A stretch of DNA of 64,000 nt from Holacanthus passer (GCA_025331565.1 JAFREQ010000090.1:2330501-2394500), one strand, 5' to 3'; positions 1 to 12,470 are shown, numbered from the stretch's first letter. Program-made: numbers and translations. The notes: generated by a model from the letters alone, not told the origin.

Positions 1-47
1 ATGGGAGACGGCTGATTCCTTCAAAATAAAATGCAATATTATCATTT

Positions 48-1490
48 ACAGAGAAATGCGTCCAACACCTCTCAGGACTTTTCATTTGTGATTTTATAAG
101 ACACCTTTATCTTTGTTGTTTGGATTTTGTCCATTTTACTCTCTATGGTCTGTTTATCTTTGCTTTTAAACTATATGATTTTTGTCAGACTCATGTCTTC
201 CTGGCTTCAGATTCTGCAAGAATTACTTCCATTTTTTATGATGGCAATGTAGTCTTTTTCAGCTTTAGTGGCCATAGTCTAATTCCTCTCCAACCCTGAA
301 CAGGAACAATAGTTTGAATATGTTATCAAGATGAAGCTCTTAGTTTTGTTTGCCAGATTTTATTGCCAATTTTATTCAAACCATTTTGAAATAGGTGTTC
401 CGTATTAACCTGTTCAACCAGACAGGTGTTTGCTGTGATAGAGAATGATCTGGTCTCCACTGAGAAGATAATTACCCAAAATAAAGCAGGATTTCAGAAA
501 TAAAGAGCATATTTTTCTGACCTTGAGCAACATGAGAGTGATAGAACATAAAAACAATGGAAAGTTTCTCTTCCAAGGTGGAAAGTTACAGACGGGTGGA
601 TGGTCGACGCTGTTTTCAAAAATGATCCTTGGTGCTAGTCACGACATTATCACACAGATACGACAATGTGATCTCATGTGAATACACACAGCTTCTGACC
701 TTTTAACAGGGTGACTTTTAGAGCAGTAAACACTCACCATCTTCAAACTGTCAGTTGTTTCTGACATTGTTTTTTCTCCTCACTGCATTATATTCTTTTT
801 ATTTTGCATACATACGTGGGATGTTGTTGCTGTTGGATGGCATAAAAATGAATTATGTCTGTATATAAAATGCAAATGAAACATTCTGGATATGTCTTCT
901 TTCTATTCAATAAGCTCTTGGTTCTCTTTGCAGCCTGACAGATTGAAAGTTACAGAGGTAAAAGAAATGTGCCCATAAAACACAAAACACTTAAACTGAG
1001 TTAGAGATCATGATGACCTATGTTTGACCGGCTCGCTGATGTTTAGGCCACTGATTGGATGACTTGTGTCCACATCCGTCTTTTAAAGTGAGTGAGTGTT
1101 GACTGTGAACTGTCACATAACATTTCACTTTGAGGTTGTTTGTTGTAACATGATGGAGCTCTGGGATGATTACTGGGATTCCTTTTTAGAAGGATAATGA
1201 AAAGGGATGTTTAAAGTGTCACATTATCCACAAAGTTAGAATATTTACAGGAGGTGTTAATATCATAATTGTAATAACCAGGAGTTAAATAGTGACATAT
1301 GTGTGATCTGGCGTCACTGGATAATTAGTAGTGTTACGTGTCCGTCTAGTGGAAAGAAGTATGTGTGAAAAAAATGACATTGAGGGGTGTCACCAGAGAC
1401 TGTGAGTGACAACATGCCTTCAATCTAGAAACAATTTACCTCATTGATTGAAGTGTTTGGATATACATTAAGACAAATTATTATCTCACT
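48..1490 (+). repeat. Segmental duplicate of the B-C spacer (left copy)
   Basis: This non-coding stretch aligns in direct orientation with 22050-22815. Shared strings include CCAACACCTCTCAGG, GTTTGCTGTGATAGAGAATG and CAACATGCCTTCAA. Positions about 740-1320 have no counterpart in the right copy, so that part was either inserted here or lost there. In the right copy this sequence lies just past the 3' end of transporter copy B, so another plus-strand transporter copy may end just before this window. I see no exon here. Confidence 0.8.
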
Positions 1491-2831
1491 CTGGTGTAAA
1501 ATAGGAAAAAAATATTTTATTGACTGCTGACTCCTCACTCCTCTCAACCAGCCAGTAGAGGCCACAAGTGATCAACAAGCGTCTCCTGACTGCTGATGCC
1601 CAGATCTCAGTCATGTTCACAAGTGCCTCCATGGTTCAGACGGGCCTGGTCACAAACATCAACCTTCTCTTGCTGCTCACACAGAAGCACATGTAAACAG
1701 ACACTGACAGACTGTGGAGTCTTGTGGAGCTGCAGATTAATCCAGTCCTGCAACCACCGTCATCTGCAGTGACTGTCAGCAGTTCTCCATCTGCCTTTTG
1801 CAAAAGGGGCAAACAAGGTAAACAAGGTGATTGTAAAGTTACTCGTTACTTGTGGTGTGACAGCTTAATGATGGTTGACTTAATTATGCTCGGCCACTAA
1901 ATTCAATTCATTTTTGTTGGGGCTATAAAGAACTTAGATTTTTTTAAAAATCAATCACAGTTTTCTAAACACTAGACATCCTCAATGGTTGTGGCCTGTA
2001 AAGATAGGCAAGTGTTATGCTTTAAAAAAAAAAACCCTATAGTGAATGTTTTGCCTGACACAGGTTTCATCTCCAGCAGTAGGGTTAATGAAATGTCTAC
2101 ATGTTTTACTTTTTAAAGAATAGACAACAATGCACAGCGAAACATGACTAAGCTGAATTCACATCATTGTCATTGATAAATCCGATGATAAATTCCAAAT
2201 AAATAAATTCCAATTTGGATTTCAGCCTCACTGCTGTACCGAGATTTTTCTCATTACTATTCTGAATGATATTCCTCTTGAAACTGACTCGAAATGTCAG
2301 ACACAGTCTTTAGTTGGCTAAAAGGTATAAATGTGTAACATAGAATCTGTTTTGTTTGTTCCAAAGATTGATTGTTGAATAATAGTGAGTAATTGTCCTT
2401 ATTGGAAACTGTCAAGAAATCTTCTACACGATCAGTACGAGCAATGTACATATTTATCCAAGATCATCTACTAACTATGTTGCTATTCCGTAGCCAGAAA
2501 TTCTGAATGAATACGTAGGATATTGTTAGTACAACATACAACAATTCACTCATTGTCTGTATGTTTGGAGTTTATTAAGTATAACGATGACTGAAGGCCT
2601 CCAGTTTCACTGTGAGCTTTCTGGTTTCACGATGGACAGACAGAGCTACGGTGGGCAGGTTAAATAACCAATCCATAAAAATCACATTCTTTGGAGTAAA
2701 ATTTTATTATTCATTACACATTACTTACTTATTGTATTGCGTCTTGTCCTTTTATGTTAATAAAGATTGAATATTTTTGTCAAGTCAATCAGAAAGAGAA
2801 AAATCATTTTGGTCATATGAGCTGGGTGAAC
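1491..2831. other. AT-rich intergenic stretch, no gene seen
   Basis: No recognisable coding exon. About 110 bases at 2395-2490 closely match 12965-13070 in the same orientation (shared strings TCTTCTACACGATCAGTAC and AGCAATGTACATATTTAT). This is a third trace of the non-coding repeat described at 12960-13560 and 30040-30520. Confidence 0.5.
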
Positions 2832-2923
2832 AACTTTGATTGGAATGAATGGGCATCATGTTGGAACTCAGTGTCCACTTTCATCATAACTTTATGTTTT
2901 GGACACAGAAATCTGTGTGATGC
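2832..2923 (-). repeat. Inverted copy of sequence downstream of copy B
   Basis: The reverse complement aligns with about 21556-21648, just downstream of the copy B stop codon; both contain TCTGTGTCCAAAACATAAAG. It continues the inverted exon-8 fragment at 3777-4059 and is separated from it only by the solo LTR at 2924-3776. Confidence 0.85.
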
Positions 2924-3776
2924 TGTCAAGTGCTTCTCACTCTTGTGAGTTTTAAACTGCAGCCCCCACTTGAAGAGGCAGCTTGCTTCAGAACATTGGA
3001 CTGGAATTCACTCAATGACCAAGATTCAGCTTTCTTTCTTTTCTTTCCTTTATTTTTAAAGTCTTCTAAGGTCAATACAGGTGAAAAACCTGCACAAAGA
3101 AGTTCAAGTAAATGTAACCCAAGAAACCATAACCAATAAACATAACCTGAATTCAAATACTAAATTTTTTAAACTACTAGAAATTAACCCTGAAAAGAAG
3201 TAGAAAATACCCATATTTAAAGCACCCAAAATAAATCAAATACTTTTTAAAGCACTGCGCAATGATGATTTTATCCTTACAACTTTAGCAGCTTTTAACT
3301 TCCATAAATAAACAAAATCACATTTATCAAATTACTATTAGCTTTTAAAATACACCACATTTTTTCCTGCACTTTTACCCACATGATATTAAATACAGGA
3401 CATTTTAACCAGCCTTTTAATCACATGACTTTTTAAATACATTACATTTTAACCCGTATTTAAACACATAATTAGTCCATAGCTCACAACAACTCCAAAG
3501 CAAGCCACAAAGACACAGAAAGAACTGAACACTCACGGGCTCCTTCTCCCTTCTTTGAAACAAGCCTTAATCTCGCAGTCTCCTTTCCTGGTCCAGACTC
3601 TCCAACTATTGTCCCGCCTGCTCACTTCTCGCTGTCCTTTGTGTGAGTGCCTCCAAACCTCCTGATTACCAGATCACCTCCACCTGGTGCACTTAATCAG
3701 CTGCCTGTAGCTGGGAGCCCCACCCAGACCTGATGCACTCAGGCACAGAGGGCGCGGCCTGCAGCCCAGCTCCACA
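2924..3776 (-). mobile_element. Solo LTR-like insertion with 5-bp target duplication
   Basis: An 853-bp block interrupts sequence that is continuous at the paralogous site near copy B (about 21555). It begins TGTCAAGTGC and ends CAGCTCCACA, so it has the TG...CA ends of an LTR. It is flanked by GATGC at 2919-2923 and 3777-3781, and the uninterrupted site carries GATGC once. No internal retroelement coding region is present, so this is most simply a solo LTR left by LTR-LTR recombination. Orientation is uncertain; the minus strand reads like a typical LTR start (TGTGGAGCTGGGCTGC). The superfamily is not determined. Confidence 0.75.
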
Positions 3777-4059
3777 GATGCACTTTGACCAGTATTTACT
3801 GGTCGATATTATACTTCAAGAAAACACACACTACTGTGCACACAGGATCTCTAACACTTTGTGTTCATCATTGGCTCTGATGCGTCGGTCTGACAGTCGC
3901 TCCTGTTCAGTGTCTCATTCTCATTAGGTTCTGTGGCGCCACCTGTTGGTGGTTGTGGTGAGTGCTGGGCTTTCACTTTGAACACATCCCACTTCTCAGG
4001 GAGCCGGCCTTTGTTGAAGAGCACAGAAAACAGGTAGGAGAAGAACAAGATGGCAGCGA
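3777..4059 (-). pseudogene. Inverted 3' fragment of SLC5A7-like exon 8
   Basis: Bases 3851-4059 on the minus strand match the last 209 nt of copy B exon 8 (21266-21474), including the stop codon at 3851-3853. I found two mismatches within the last 100 or so coding bases, both silent. The reading frame matches the B tail from about AAILFFSYLF to the end MMNTKC. Bases 3777-3850 match the B 3' UTR. Homology stops abruptly at about 4059, inside the exon, so no acceptor or earlier exon is attached. The fragment cannot encode a transporter alone. It may be the detached end of copy A, which lacks exon 8, or a separate duplication remnant. Confidence 0.9.
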
Positions 4060-4732
4060 GGGCCATCCTGGGAATAAACACTACAAACAGGCTGGAACGT
4101 TTGACACATGGCACAAAGACAAACTGGCAAAGAGAGAATGGAACACACAGATTAAATACACTAAGGAGGAAAAGCTCACAAAGGACAGATGACACTTATC
4201 TGGAATCACAAAAGCATGAAGTTATTGAAACAAGTGGAGAGGAGAGTATCACAATAAAACATGAAACAATGACTGAATGACCTGAAGCATAACCGAGGAA
4301 CAGGACAGGACACAACAGAGACCTCTGCTGGTGTCACATGTGAAACCAAAAGTCATGATACTGTATGAAAATCTTCACCTTTAGTTAATTAACTCCCCGC
4401 AGCCACCTGAAGGTGCAGGGCAGAAATATTAGCAGCTTCAGAGTCAGAGCACACTGCTAATGTGTGTGTTCAGTTTAATGTAAAGAATATTAAATTGAGC
4501 AGAAGGAATTAAGTAGTTTGTGTGCACAAAGTTTGCATTTAGAATCTTTTTTTTTCAATCAAATCATAAATAAAAGGAAAAATGTACAGGCATCTTCAAC
4601 AACAATCATAACTCAAGACCTGCTTTATCTTTTAACTTTAACTTCCTCTGAACCAACATTGAAGTTTCAGCTTCTTCCCCCTCACATTCATTTGTGCATG
4701 TGTGTGTGTTTGTCTTTTTGTCCTGTTGGAAA

Positions 4733-5041
4733 CTTTAACCCAGGGGTGCCCACACTTTTTCGGCTTACAAGCTACTTTTAAAATGACCAAGTCAAAATGA
4801 TCTACCTACATTACAAATGTAAAGAACATAAACATATATTTATTTATATATATATATACTGAGCATACTTTATAAATACTGCATGAACCCATATGGCACA
4901 ACACAATTACATACATTTTTAGTCATTACCTTACTCTGATGACCTGCACTCGTCTGGCATCTATGTTTTTTTGGAATGCCATGCGATCTACCCACACTAC
5001 CTTTGCGATCGATCGACGTATTGGGCACCCCTGCTTTAACC
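4733..5041. mobile_element. Short non-autonomous hAT-type element with 8-bp target duplication
   Basis: The element spans 4741-5033 (293 bp). It begins CAGGGGTGCCCA and ends TGGGCACCCCTG, perfect 12-bp terminal inverted repeats of hAT type. It is flanked by identical CTTTAACC octamers at 4733-4740 and 5034-5041, the 8-bp target duplication expected for hAT. The interior is AT-rich with no transposase, so it was moved in trans. It is absent from the paralogous segment near 33200. Confidence 0.92.
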
Positions 5042-5390
5042 TGACTGCACACCAATCCATGGGGACTTCCTGTCAACGTGGGGACAAAATAGAGGACAGG
5101 GTCAGGCATTCAATGGTGATGGTTAAGGTGAGGGTAAGGGACAAGTGTGTGTGTGTGTGTGTCTGTGTGGGTTCGCTTATGTCCAAATTGGGGATATACA
5201 CTAGATTCAAGACCAGTCGATTCGGGACAGCGGTGCAATTGGGGACAAAAAGTGGTGTCCTCAATATGGAAAACTGTTAGGTTAGGTTAAGGTCAGGTAG
5301 TCCTTCAGGTCAGTCTCCAGGAAATGAATGTAAGTCTATGTAAATTCCCCAAAAGTGACATAAGTAAAGACTGTGTGTGTTTGTTTCAAC
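5042..5390. repeat. Degenerate teleost dispersed repeat with (GT)n
   Basis: Contains GGGGACTTCCTGTCAACG, repeated GGGGACA words, a GGTGAGGGTAAGGG tract, (GT)n at 5145-5170 and GAATGTAAGTCTATG. This arrangement resembles a widespread fish repeat built on GTCCCCAC words; I recognise it from general knowledge and cannot name the family. Much of it is absent at the paralogous site after 33210. Confidence 0.5.
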
Positions 5391-6426
5391 CTGACCTAGA
5401 ACTCTGGAGAGAAGAAGAACCACATTCCCAAAATATCTTATGTGGGCAGCAGCTGGATTGTCAGGGTCACGTAGTGGCAGAGTTTAGGCTGGTTGAAGCC
5501 TGAAGCCTCAGTGAAAACAGAGGCGACCTTTGATAAGCTCTTTGGAACCCAGAGTGAAAATCACAGAGACTGGACTTGTTGTGAATATCAAGAGAATCTG
5601 CTTAGTTTTATGTTTCCCTGAATAAATTAATGCAGTATGGATTCAGAAAGGTACATTTTGTAAAGGACAGTTGATTATGCAACTTAAACATATGCCACTG
5701 CAGGAGGAAGCTCTGGTGCAGCTGTGCATTTTGCAGTCCAGGTGTTCTTGTCCAGAGAAACTAAAAGGAGGTCATTTCTCACTGAGCTGTAGAGATTTTA
5801 TATAAATAAATAATTTCAGTTTTACACTGGAATTGATGGACAGACTGTTGATCCAGGGTGTGAACCAGGCGATGAACATCTGGAAAACCTAAAGCAGCGC
5901 CTCCTAGTTGTTTCTATTAGTCAGTAAATTCAAATCAATAAATTCTAAGTTTATATAATTAGTTAAAATCTGACCATAAAAAAATCATGAACCCACATTA
6001 TTCAATCCCATTATTAACATCGTGATTAGATTTCACATTGTTGATCAAAGGCTGCTTCGAGTCCCTGCTGCCGTCTCCCATGTGACAAAACTGTACACGT
6101 GACGTGTGTGTGTTTATTATCTTATATGAGAAAAAGTAACTCTGCTAGGAGACTTCAGGTGAAAGTTTGGCATTCCTGAACCAGGAGGAATCAGGTGAGG
6201 TCTCCCCACAGAGCCAAGGTGAAGAGGACACTTCCACAAAACAAGAACAAAGACATTGTTTGTTAAAATAGCGTAACAAAGTGTAACAAGAATAGCAGGT
6301 ACTATCAGTTGCTGCCATCACCTCCAGTAAAGCAGTAGGTGTTACTCAGACATGCATGAATGAGGAAATGCTTTCATAAAATCAGTCAGACATCAGCCAG
6401 TGGAGAAGGCAGTCAACCCGTCCACC

Positions 6427-9400
6427 ATGGCCGTCAACATCCCAGGAGTGATATCGATGGCCTTCTTCTACCTGCTGGTCCTTGGGACCGGCGTCTGGGC
6501 TTCTTTCAAGTCCAAACGGGAGCAGAAGAAAAGTGCAGCCACTGGAATGGAGATGGCCCTGCTGGGAAACCGGAGCATTAGCTGGATGGTGGGGATCTTC
6601 ACAATGACAGGTGAGGAGAACACAGCTGACAAAACAAGGATTGAAACTGTCTGACTGTGAACTCCAGACAGTCCTGATCATTAAAGACATGAGTGATGAG
6701 AATATGAATATCTTTAAAGTTCTTTACATGGTAGATCTTTTATCTGCTGGCTGCAAAATGACAGAACAAGATGTTTTGAATAAATTGACATGTCTGTGAA
6801 TATAAATATCTGTGAACACATTCTGCACTAAACTGTAGCATGAGGATGAAAACACTGCACAGAGTTCTTACTCAAACAGCCACAGCAGCCTCATGAAATA
6901 CAGGGGATGAAATATTCAAGTTTGGTTGTAGGTGATTGTCAGAAATGTGAAAACCTTTAAAGTTGTTTGTTTCTTGCAGGTTTTGTGTTCTACATCAAAG
7001 TTAAGACAGAAAGGTCAAAGCGTTTTCTCAACAATGATGACTTGAGTTCTCTTTTACAATTATGGCAAAGCTGTCATCAAAGCAAAAGGTGGCTACTTTG
7101 AAGAGCAACAACCAATTCTGTCTGCTTTTAGTTACAATGTTGTTTCTTTCATCAATTTGTGCAACAGAATTTTCTAAATTGATAATATGGTATGATGATG
7201 TCATCATGAGATGATCCCACTGGAAGTTTATTGATGATGTGTTCATGCTTCCTGCAGCTACGTGGGTCGGAGGAGCTTTCATTGTTGGCACAGTTGAGAT
7301 GATGTACACGCCCTCGATGGGACTAACCTGGACAATGGTGACGTTAACTGCATACAGCACAACTTTTATTATTGGTAAGAGTTTGTGACTGCATGTATCT
7401 GTGACGTTATCAATAAACTCATTCATGCAATTGAAAAAAATAATCAATCAAAATCTTTAAATTTTAATTTTACACATCAATGAAATGGAAACTTTAACAG
7501 TAAAGCAAGAAACAAATAAAATGTCAAATGGACGATGATACATTAGTAAAGTAGTAAAGATTTTAAGAGTTTACGAAAATATTTTGTGAATACAGTGAAA
7601 AATGCTTTTATGTCCTATAATTTAAAGTATAAAGTTAATACATGCAATTATTAATCTGCACATTTAATGACAATTCAATCACTTTTTACTTATGATCGTT
7701 GTTACTGACACAATTTTAATTAAATTGTAAGAGTTGGTAATTTCTATATTAATGAATTTGGTTGACAGCTGAACTGAAATATTCTTCTTGTCACAGTTCT
7801 GCAGTATTCATTCACCCATCAGTACTTTTCTGTTGACCCCACCCCTGTCTCACTTCACCTGCCAGCCACTCCCACCTCACCTCACCTCACCTCACCTGTG
7901 TTTGGTCACCAGTCAGGACTTTATTTAAGCCTCATCACTTCACTCACCTTTTGCCAGATTGTTCTTGGCATCATGCCAGACTCTCCAGCGATCCTCATTG
8001 GATTAATTCTCTGTTGTCAAATCTGCCTGCTTTTGATTAACCTGCCTTGTTGGATCCCGGGATGCGTCTCAGCCTTCTGATCCTGTTCTGCCTCTGCGTT
8101 TCTAGCTGTTGTCTGCCTGTCTCCGTGGCTGTTCGGTGTTTCCTGTGGTTCAGATCCGCTCTCTCTCACTCTGTCATCTCCGGCCCGCTGGAGCTTCTGT
8201 TCAGACTGGACCACAGTCGTCTCTGGTTCGCGTTCTGGCTGAGCAGCATTCTGCAGAGCCCAAGCCTCAGCTCATGCCTGAGCAGCCTCGCTACCATCCC
8301 ACTGCCGCAGCCCTCTCTCAGCTTCCTCTTGCAGCAGCCCGTTCTCCCACTCCATCTTCCGGAGGGGTCTCATCCCTGGATTCGCCCCTGGCCTGCAGGG
8401 AGTTCTGCGTTCATTGCCGTCAGTCTTCTGGGTGTTCTCTTCTTCGTGCTTGACCTCCGAAGGTCCTCCGTTGGTTGGATCTCTGTGCCTGCCCTCCAGG
8501 GCTGCTTCACCTTTCTGTCCTGCCCGGTGACGTGCGGTGAGGTTCATGACTGGTGGGGCACTGACTCCTCTGGAGTCGGACGTAAAAATATATGAACCCA
8601 AAATTGAAGCTCATATTTCAATTTTGACCTTAATTGAAACATTTAGTTGTTTTAAAGGCTTTTAATTGTGCTTTAATCAATTCCACACTGTTCAACAATA
8701 CGATAGCGAGAAAAGCAAAAGAATATTTAATATAAGGTCAAATTCAGTTTTTTAAAATTTTCATGTTTTTTGGCTGATCTCTCTTTTTTAAATTAAAATT
8801 GAAAATTGTCTATGTATCTCCGTCACTTTGTCATAAAAATCGTCCCCTTGCTTTCATTTTCATTTTTAAAAGTCTGGCTGTCGACCTGCACCTGTTCCCC
8901 ATTGTGCCTATGGGGCTCAGCACTGCCCCCTATCAGTGCGGCACGGTACTTTCTCCCTCACCTTGTGCATTTTCACTGCGCATTTATGGACGATCAGAAA
9001 GACTAAATATGTCACACACATTCATTAAATATATTAGACAGACGGCGGAATATCAGCATGTGTAGTACATGTGTAATCAAACATGTATATTGGCGATATA
9101 AAGAGAGACAGCAATGGGCATGTGCCAACTGCCTGCGTCAGTCAGCGTGTGAGGCTCAGCTCACCTGCCTCACCTCTGTCGCCCTTCTCCCTGTATCTGA
9201 ACAGGAAATGCATAAATTGACCATAGAAATGTTGAAATCATAACAGACAACAAATTTATAGAACAGTCAAGTGGACACATTGATTTTCTCTTATCATTGT
9301 TAGTATTTTACTTGTCACGATACTCACCTGCCTCCCCTGACTGCACGTCACTGGTCCTGACGGCACGTCACTGGTCCTGCCTCCTGGCTGTCCGCCCAAG

Positions 9401-11135
9401 GTCCCTTGCTCCATTCTGCTGTTCCCAGGCCACTCACCCTTGGAGAAGCTTGCAGAACTTACAGATTACTTACGGAAACTCAGGATGTTGGAACATTTAT
9501 TGTTTTTTTTTACCTGAAATGAATTTTAAAATGCTGCTTGTTGCTGTATCTGATCTTTATACCGTATATGTATTTTTTTTTATTGTGTTTTCTGTCTTTC
9601 TATTGTGTTTCATTTTTTTCTTTTTCTAATTGTGACCTGGTCTCTTCTTTAAATGAAGGTGGCATGTTTTTTGCCAAGCCAATGAGAGACAGAAAGTGTG
9701 TGACGATGCTGGACCCTTTTCATACCAAGTATGGAAAAGTACTAACATCTGGACTGAGCCTGGCTTCACTTATTAGTGATGTGGTCTGGGTGTCCACATC
9801 ACTACTGAGTTTAGGTACAGTCTATACATGCTCTTTACATACATATATTTATGACAGTACTTTATCTGTACAACAAATGTACACAGTGATGTGAATTCCT
9901 GTCTCTGCTGTGTGGATCTGACTTATTACAATGAATATGAGCTGGAATATTAAATATTATAAAATTCCCCTGATACATCGTGTTTGACAGGAGGATCCAT
10001 GAGTGTGGCCCTGGATTTGTCCTACTCTGTTTGCATCTGGATCTCTGCTGCCGTCGCCATCACCTACACCCTGCTGGGAGGACTCTACTCTGTGGCCTAC
10101 ACAGATGTTATACAGCTCGTCCTCATATTCGTCAGCATGGTGAGTTTGCTGTACTTCTGGTTTTTGTAGAGTGTCTGGCTTGTTGTTTTAAGAAAACTCC
10201 AAATGACGTGTTTAAAAGTTGTGTGAGTTTCTCATTTCCATTTGTATTTGTGTCTGCAGTGGGTCTGTGTTCCCTTTGTTCTGATGAATCCTTCCTGCTT
10301 GGACATCAGCCAGACGCTGATGAACAACACCTTACATGCTCCCTGGATTGGTTCACCAGAGCTGAGAAAGACCTGGATAATCATTGATGATTTCTTACTC
10401 TTCGTAAGGAAACAACGCTGAACTGTCGTCTGACTGTAGTTGTAAAGTTTCTCTTTCATCTGAACAGGTGCTGCAGGTCTAATAGCAGGCACAGACTTTG
10501 CAGCATTTAACCTGTGGAGATGCCACATGAGTGATGAAATTAACCAAACTGTTTTACTCTGAAGGCGCTGGGGAGCATGGGGTTTCAGTGCTTCCACCAG
10601 AGGACCTTGTCGGCTTCTTCCTTATCCACAGCCAAGATCACGTGCTTTGTTGCTGCTGTGGTCGTACTTGTATTTGGGATACCTCCTATACTACTTGGGG
10701 CAGCTGCTGCATCTACAGGTAAAAAACATTAGAATATGCAGAAACAGACCAGTTGTCTTGTATTTCATGCACCAGTGTTCATGAAAGACCTGTAAATACA
10801 TTTCCATGGTTAACTGTGGGTTTTGAAACCCAGGTTGTGTAATTACCATATAAAGTGCTGAGTGTCAGATCATGTGAGCATGTTTCAGTCTTTCCTTCTT
10901 CTGTGTCCCGGCCTCAGACTGGAACCTGACTTCCTATGGTTCTCCATCTCCATATGAACGTGGGGAAGCAGCTGTAGTTCTGCCCATCACCCTGCAGCAC
11001 CTCACCCCGCCCTTCGTCTCCATTATCGGTATTGGATGTGTTGCCGCCGCCGTGATGTCATCGACCGACTCTGCTTTGCTCTCTGCAGCTTCTATCTTCA
11101 GCACTAACATCTACAAGAACGTCCTGAGGCCTCAG
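6427..11135 (+). pseudogene. SLC5A7/CHT1-like transporter copy A, lacking the last exon
   Basis: The family is the sodium-coupled high-affinity choline transporter. Exons are 6427-6610, 7258-7374, 9659-9814, 9991-10139, 10260-10403, 10565-10718 and 10918-11135, all with GT-AG junctions and an open frame of 374 codons. The ATG at 6427 has an excellent Kozak context (CCACCATGG) and aligns with the CHT1 start. Family marks are FTMTATWVGG (58-67), FAKPM (105-109), TMLDPF (116-121), LLGGLYSVAYTDV and AAVMSS. Exon 8, 185 codons in B, is absent up to copy B; homology to B stops at about 11190, 55 bp into intron 7. Reading through that donor adds 35 codons to a stop at 11241-11243, giving 409 aa without the last membrane helices of the transport core. 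It is probably non-functional as a transporter, although no exon is otherwise damaged. Intron 2 is enlarged by repeats. Confidence 0.85.
7440..9515. mobile_element. Insertion-rich intron 2 of copy A, LTR-like segment at about 7790-8600
   Basis: Intron 2 is 2284 bp in copy A but 619 bp in copy B; homology resumes at about 9518. Within it, about 7790-8600 is C/T-rich, has a TATA-like GACTTTATTTAAGCC at about 7918 and reads like a fish LTR with a spurious open frame. A 22-bp near-tandem duplication (GCACGTCACTGGTCCTG) lies at 9340-9380. I could not define ends or target duplications, so this may be more than one insertion. Confidence 0.4.
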
Positions 11136-11459
11136 GTGAGGTTTTGTCAGTTTGTTAGGTCACAGCAGGACAGGGTCAAAACCTCGTACATGGCTGGACA
11201 CTGTCTTGACAATGTGCCAAACTGTGACCTTAAAGTGAACTGAAGGAGCAGATCACATGACATGGCTGAGCTATGACTGAGTCAAAAACCGTTCTATTAT
11301 GTAATGAATATTGTATAATGAAGCAAAAGATTCAGTAACAGTAAATGGTCGAATTTATTAATTGACACATTAACATACTATATAGTTTTTGGTGAAAGGT
11401 CTGAGCATGACACAAAGTATATAAAGTGTGTGTAAAAGATGATATGTAGTAATTGGGGT

Positions 11460-12470
11460 GTAACAATCATAGACTGTATAAAACATGGACGTAGTCTCCG
11501 TGACGTCACCCGTGGATTTCTGAAGAGCGATTTTGAAAACAACTGTAGTGCGCCGCCATCTTGGCAGTGGTGACTCCGGTTAATCCAAGTATGGACAAAG
11601 AGGTGGAGCGAGGGCGGAGCTGAATGAAGCCTGTTTGCTGAAACATGCTCACCGAGCTAACCGGCTAACCCGGTGGTACCGGTTAAGTACTTTAATAAGC
11701 CCGAGTAACGTTATATATCAACATTTCAGCCTCCAGTCGATCACACTCAGTCAGTTTCTGGAGGATAATGAACTTAAAAAGTTCCAATGAAGCAATAATA
11801 TTAATATAAATAATAAAGTTGGAATTCATCAAATTGTATGTTACTGTTTAGCTTCAATAACCAACTCCAGCTGAAACAACAACAACATCTGGGTTAACGT
11901 TATGTCTGGAAACATTCAGAAATGAGATAAGTATTATCACCATAAACTATAACACTCGTTATTACGTTTTGACTTCAGCAACTTTAATAACTGAAGCTAC
12001 CAGACGCTCCCGTTAGCATCGTTAGCTTAGCTCAACCTCCACCGTCTCCCCCCGGAGAAACTCGTCCCGGACACCCGAGAGAAACACAGTCAACACGGCA
12101 GCACAGTCAAACTCCAGCCAACAAGCAGCTCCACAAACACCAGAACAAACTCACCGAGAAAACAGCGCAGACGTCCCGGACAAAGACCCCACACAGCCGG
12201 CGGCAGCTAGCTGGAGCCCGATGCTAATTCATTAGCATGTTTACTAGTAAAGGAAAAAACGGGAGCGCCGACTTCTGGACAGTCTGTTAGTTAATGAACC
12301 GCTCAGCAGCAGAGTTATTGATCCAGTATTTACAGGAACAAATATCCGAAAGGCAAAACCAGCACAAACAGCTGAAGCTCAGTGACTGAATGAGCTCCGT
12401 GTTTGGAGCCGACAGGCAGCTGACAGCTGTCAATCAAAGTGACGTCATTCTTCATTGTGCACAATTTCAG
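11460..12470. repeat. Dispersed teleost repeat-like block
   Basis: Starts near ATAGACTGTATAAAACATGG and includes GTCTCCGTGACGTCACCC and GCCGCCATCTTGGCAGTGG. It ends near GTCAATCAAAGTGACGTCA. I recognise the opening as a frequent repeat in fish introns and intergenic DNA, but I cannot name the family or show terminal repeats. It fills part of the interval where copy A exon 8 would be expected. Confidence 0.5.

Larger units (their letters stand above)
4510..6200 (+). repeat. Segmental duplicate of the ankrd1 3' flank (left copy)
   Basis: Aligns in direct orientation with 33000-34115, about 28 kb away. Shared stretches include CTCTGGTGCAGCTGTGCATT, GAATTGATGGACAGACTGTT, GAACATCTGGAAAACCTAAA and GTGTTTATTATCTTATATGA. 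The right copy adjoins the 3' end of ankrd1, which appears once here, so the left copy is probably the derived one. Two repeats (4741-5033 and about 5042-5390) sit in the left copy only. Confidence 0.85.

Noticed and set aside
4060..4195. N-terminal part of the minus-strand frame joined to the exon 8 fragment
   Set aside because: Homology to the transporter stops at 4059; the rest is unrelated sequence that happens to stay open.
8047..8601. 182-codon plus and 109-codon minus open frames
   Set aside because: They overlap each other in a C/T-rich, LTR-like insertion in copy A intron 2 and match no family.
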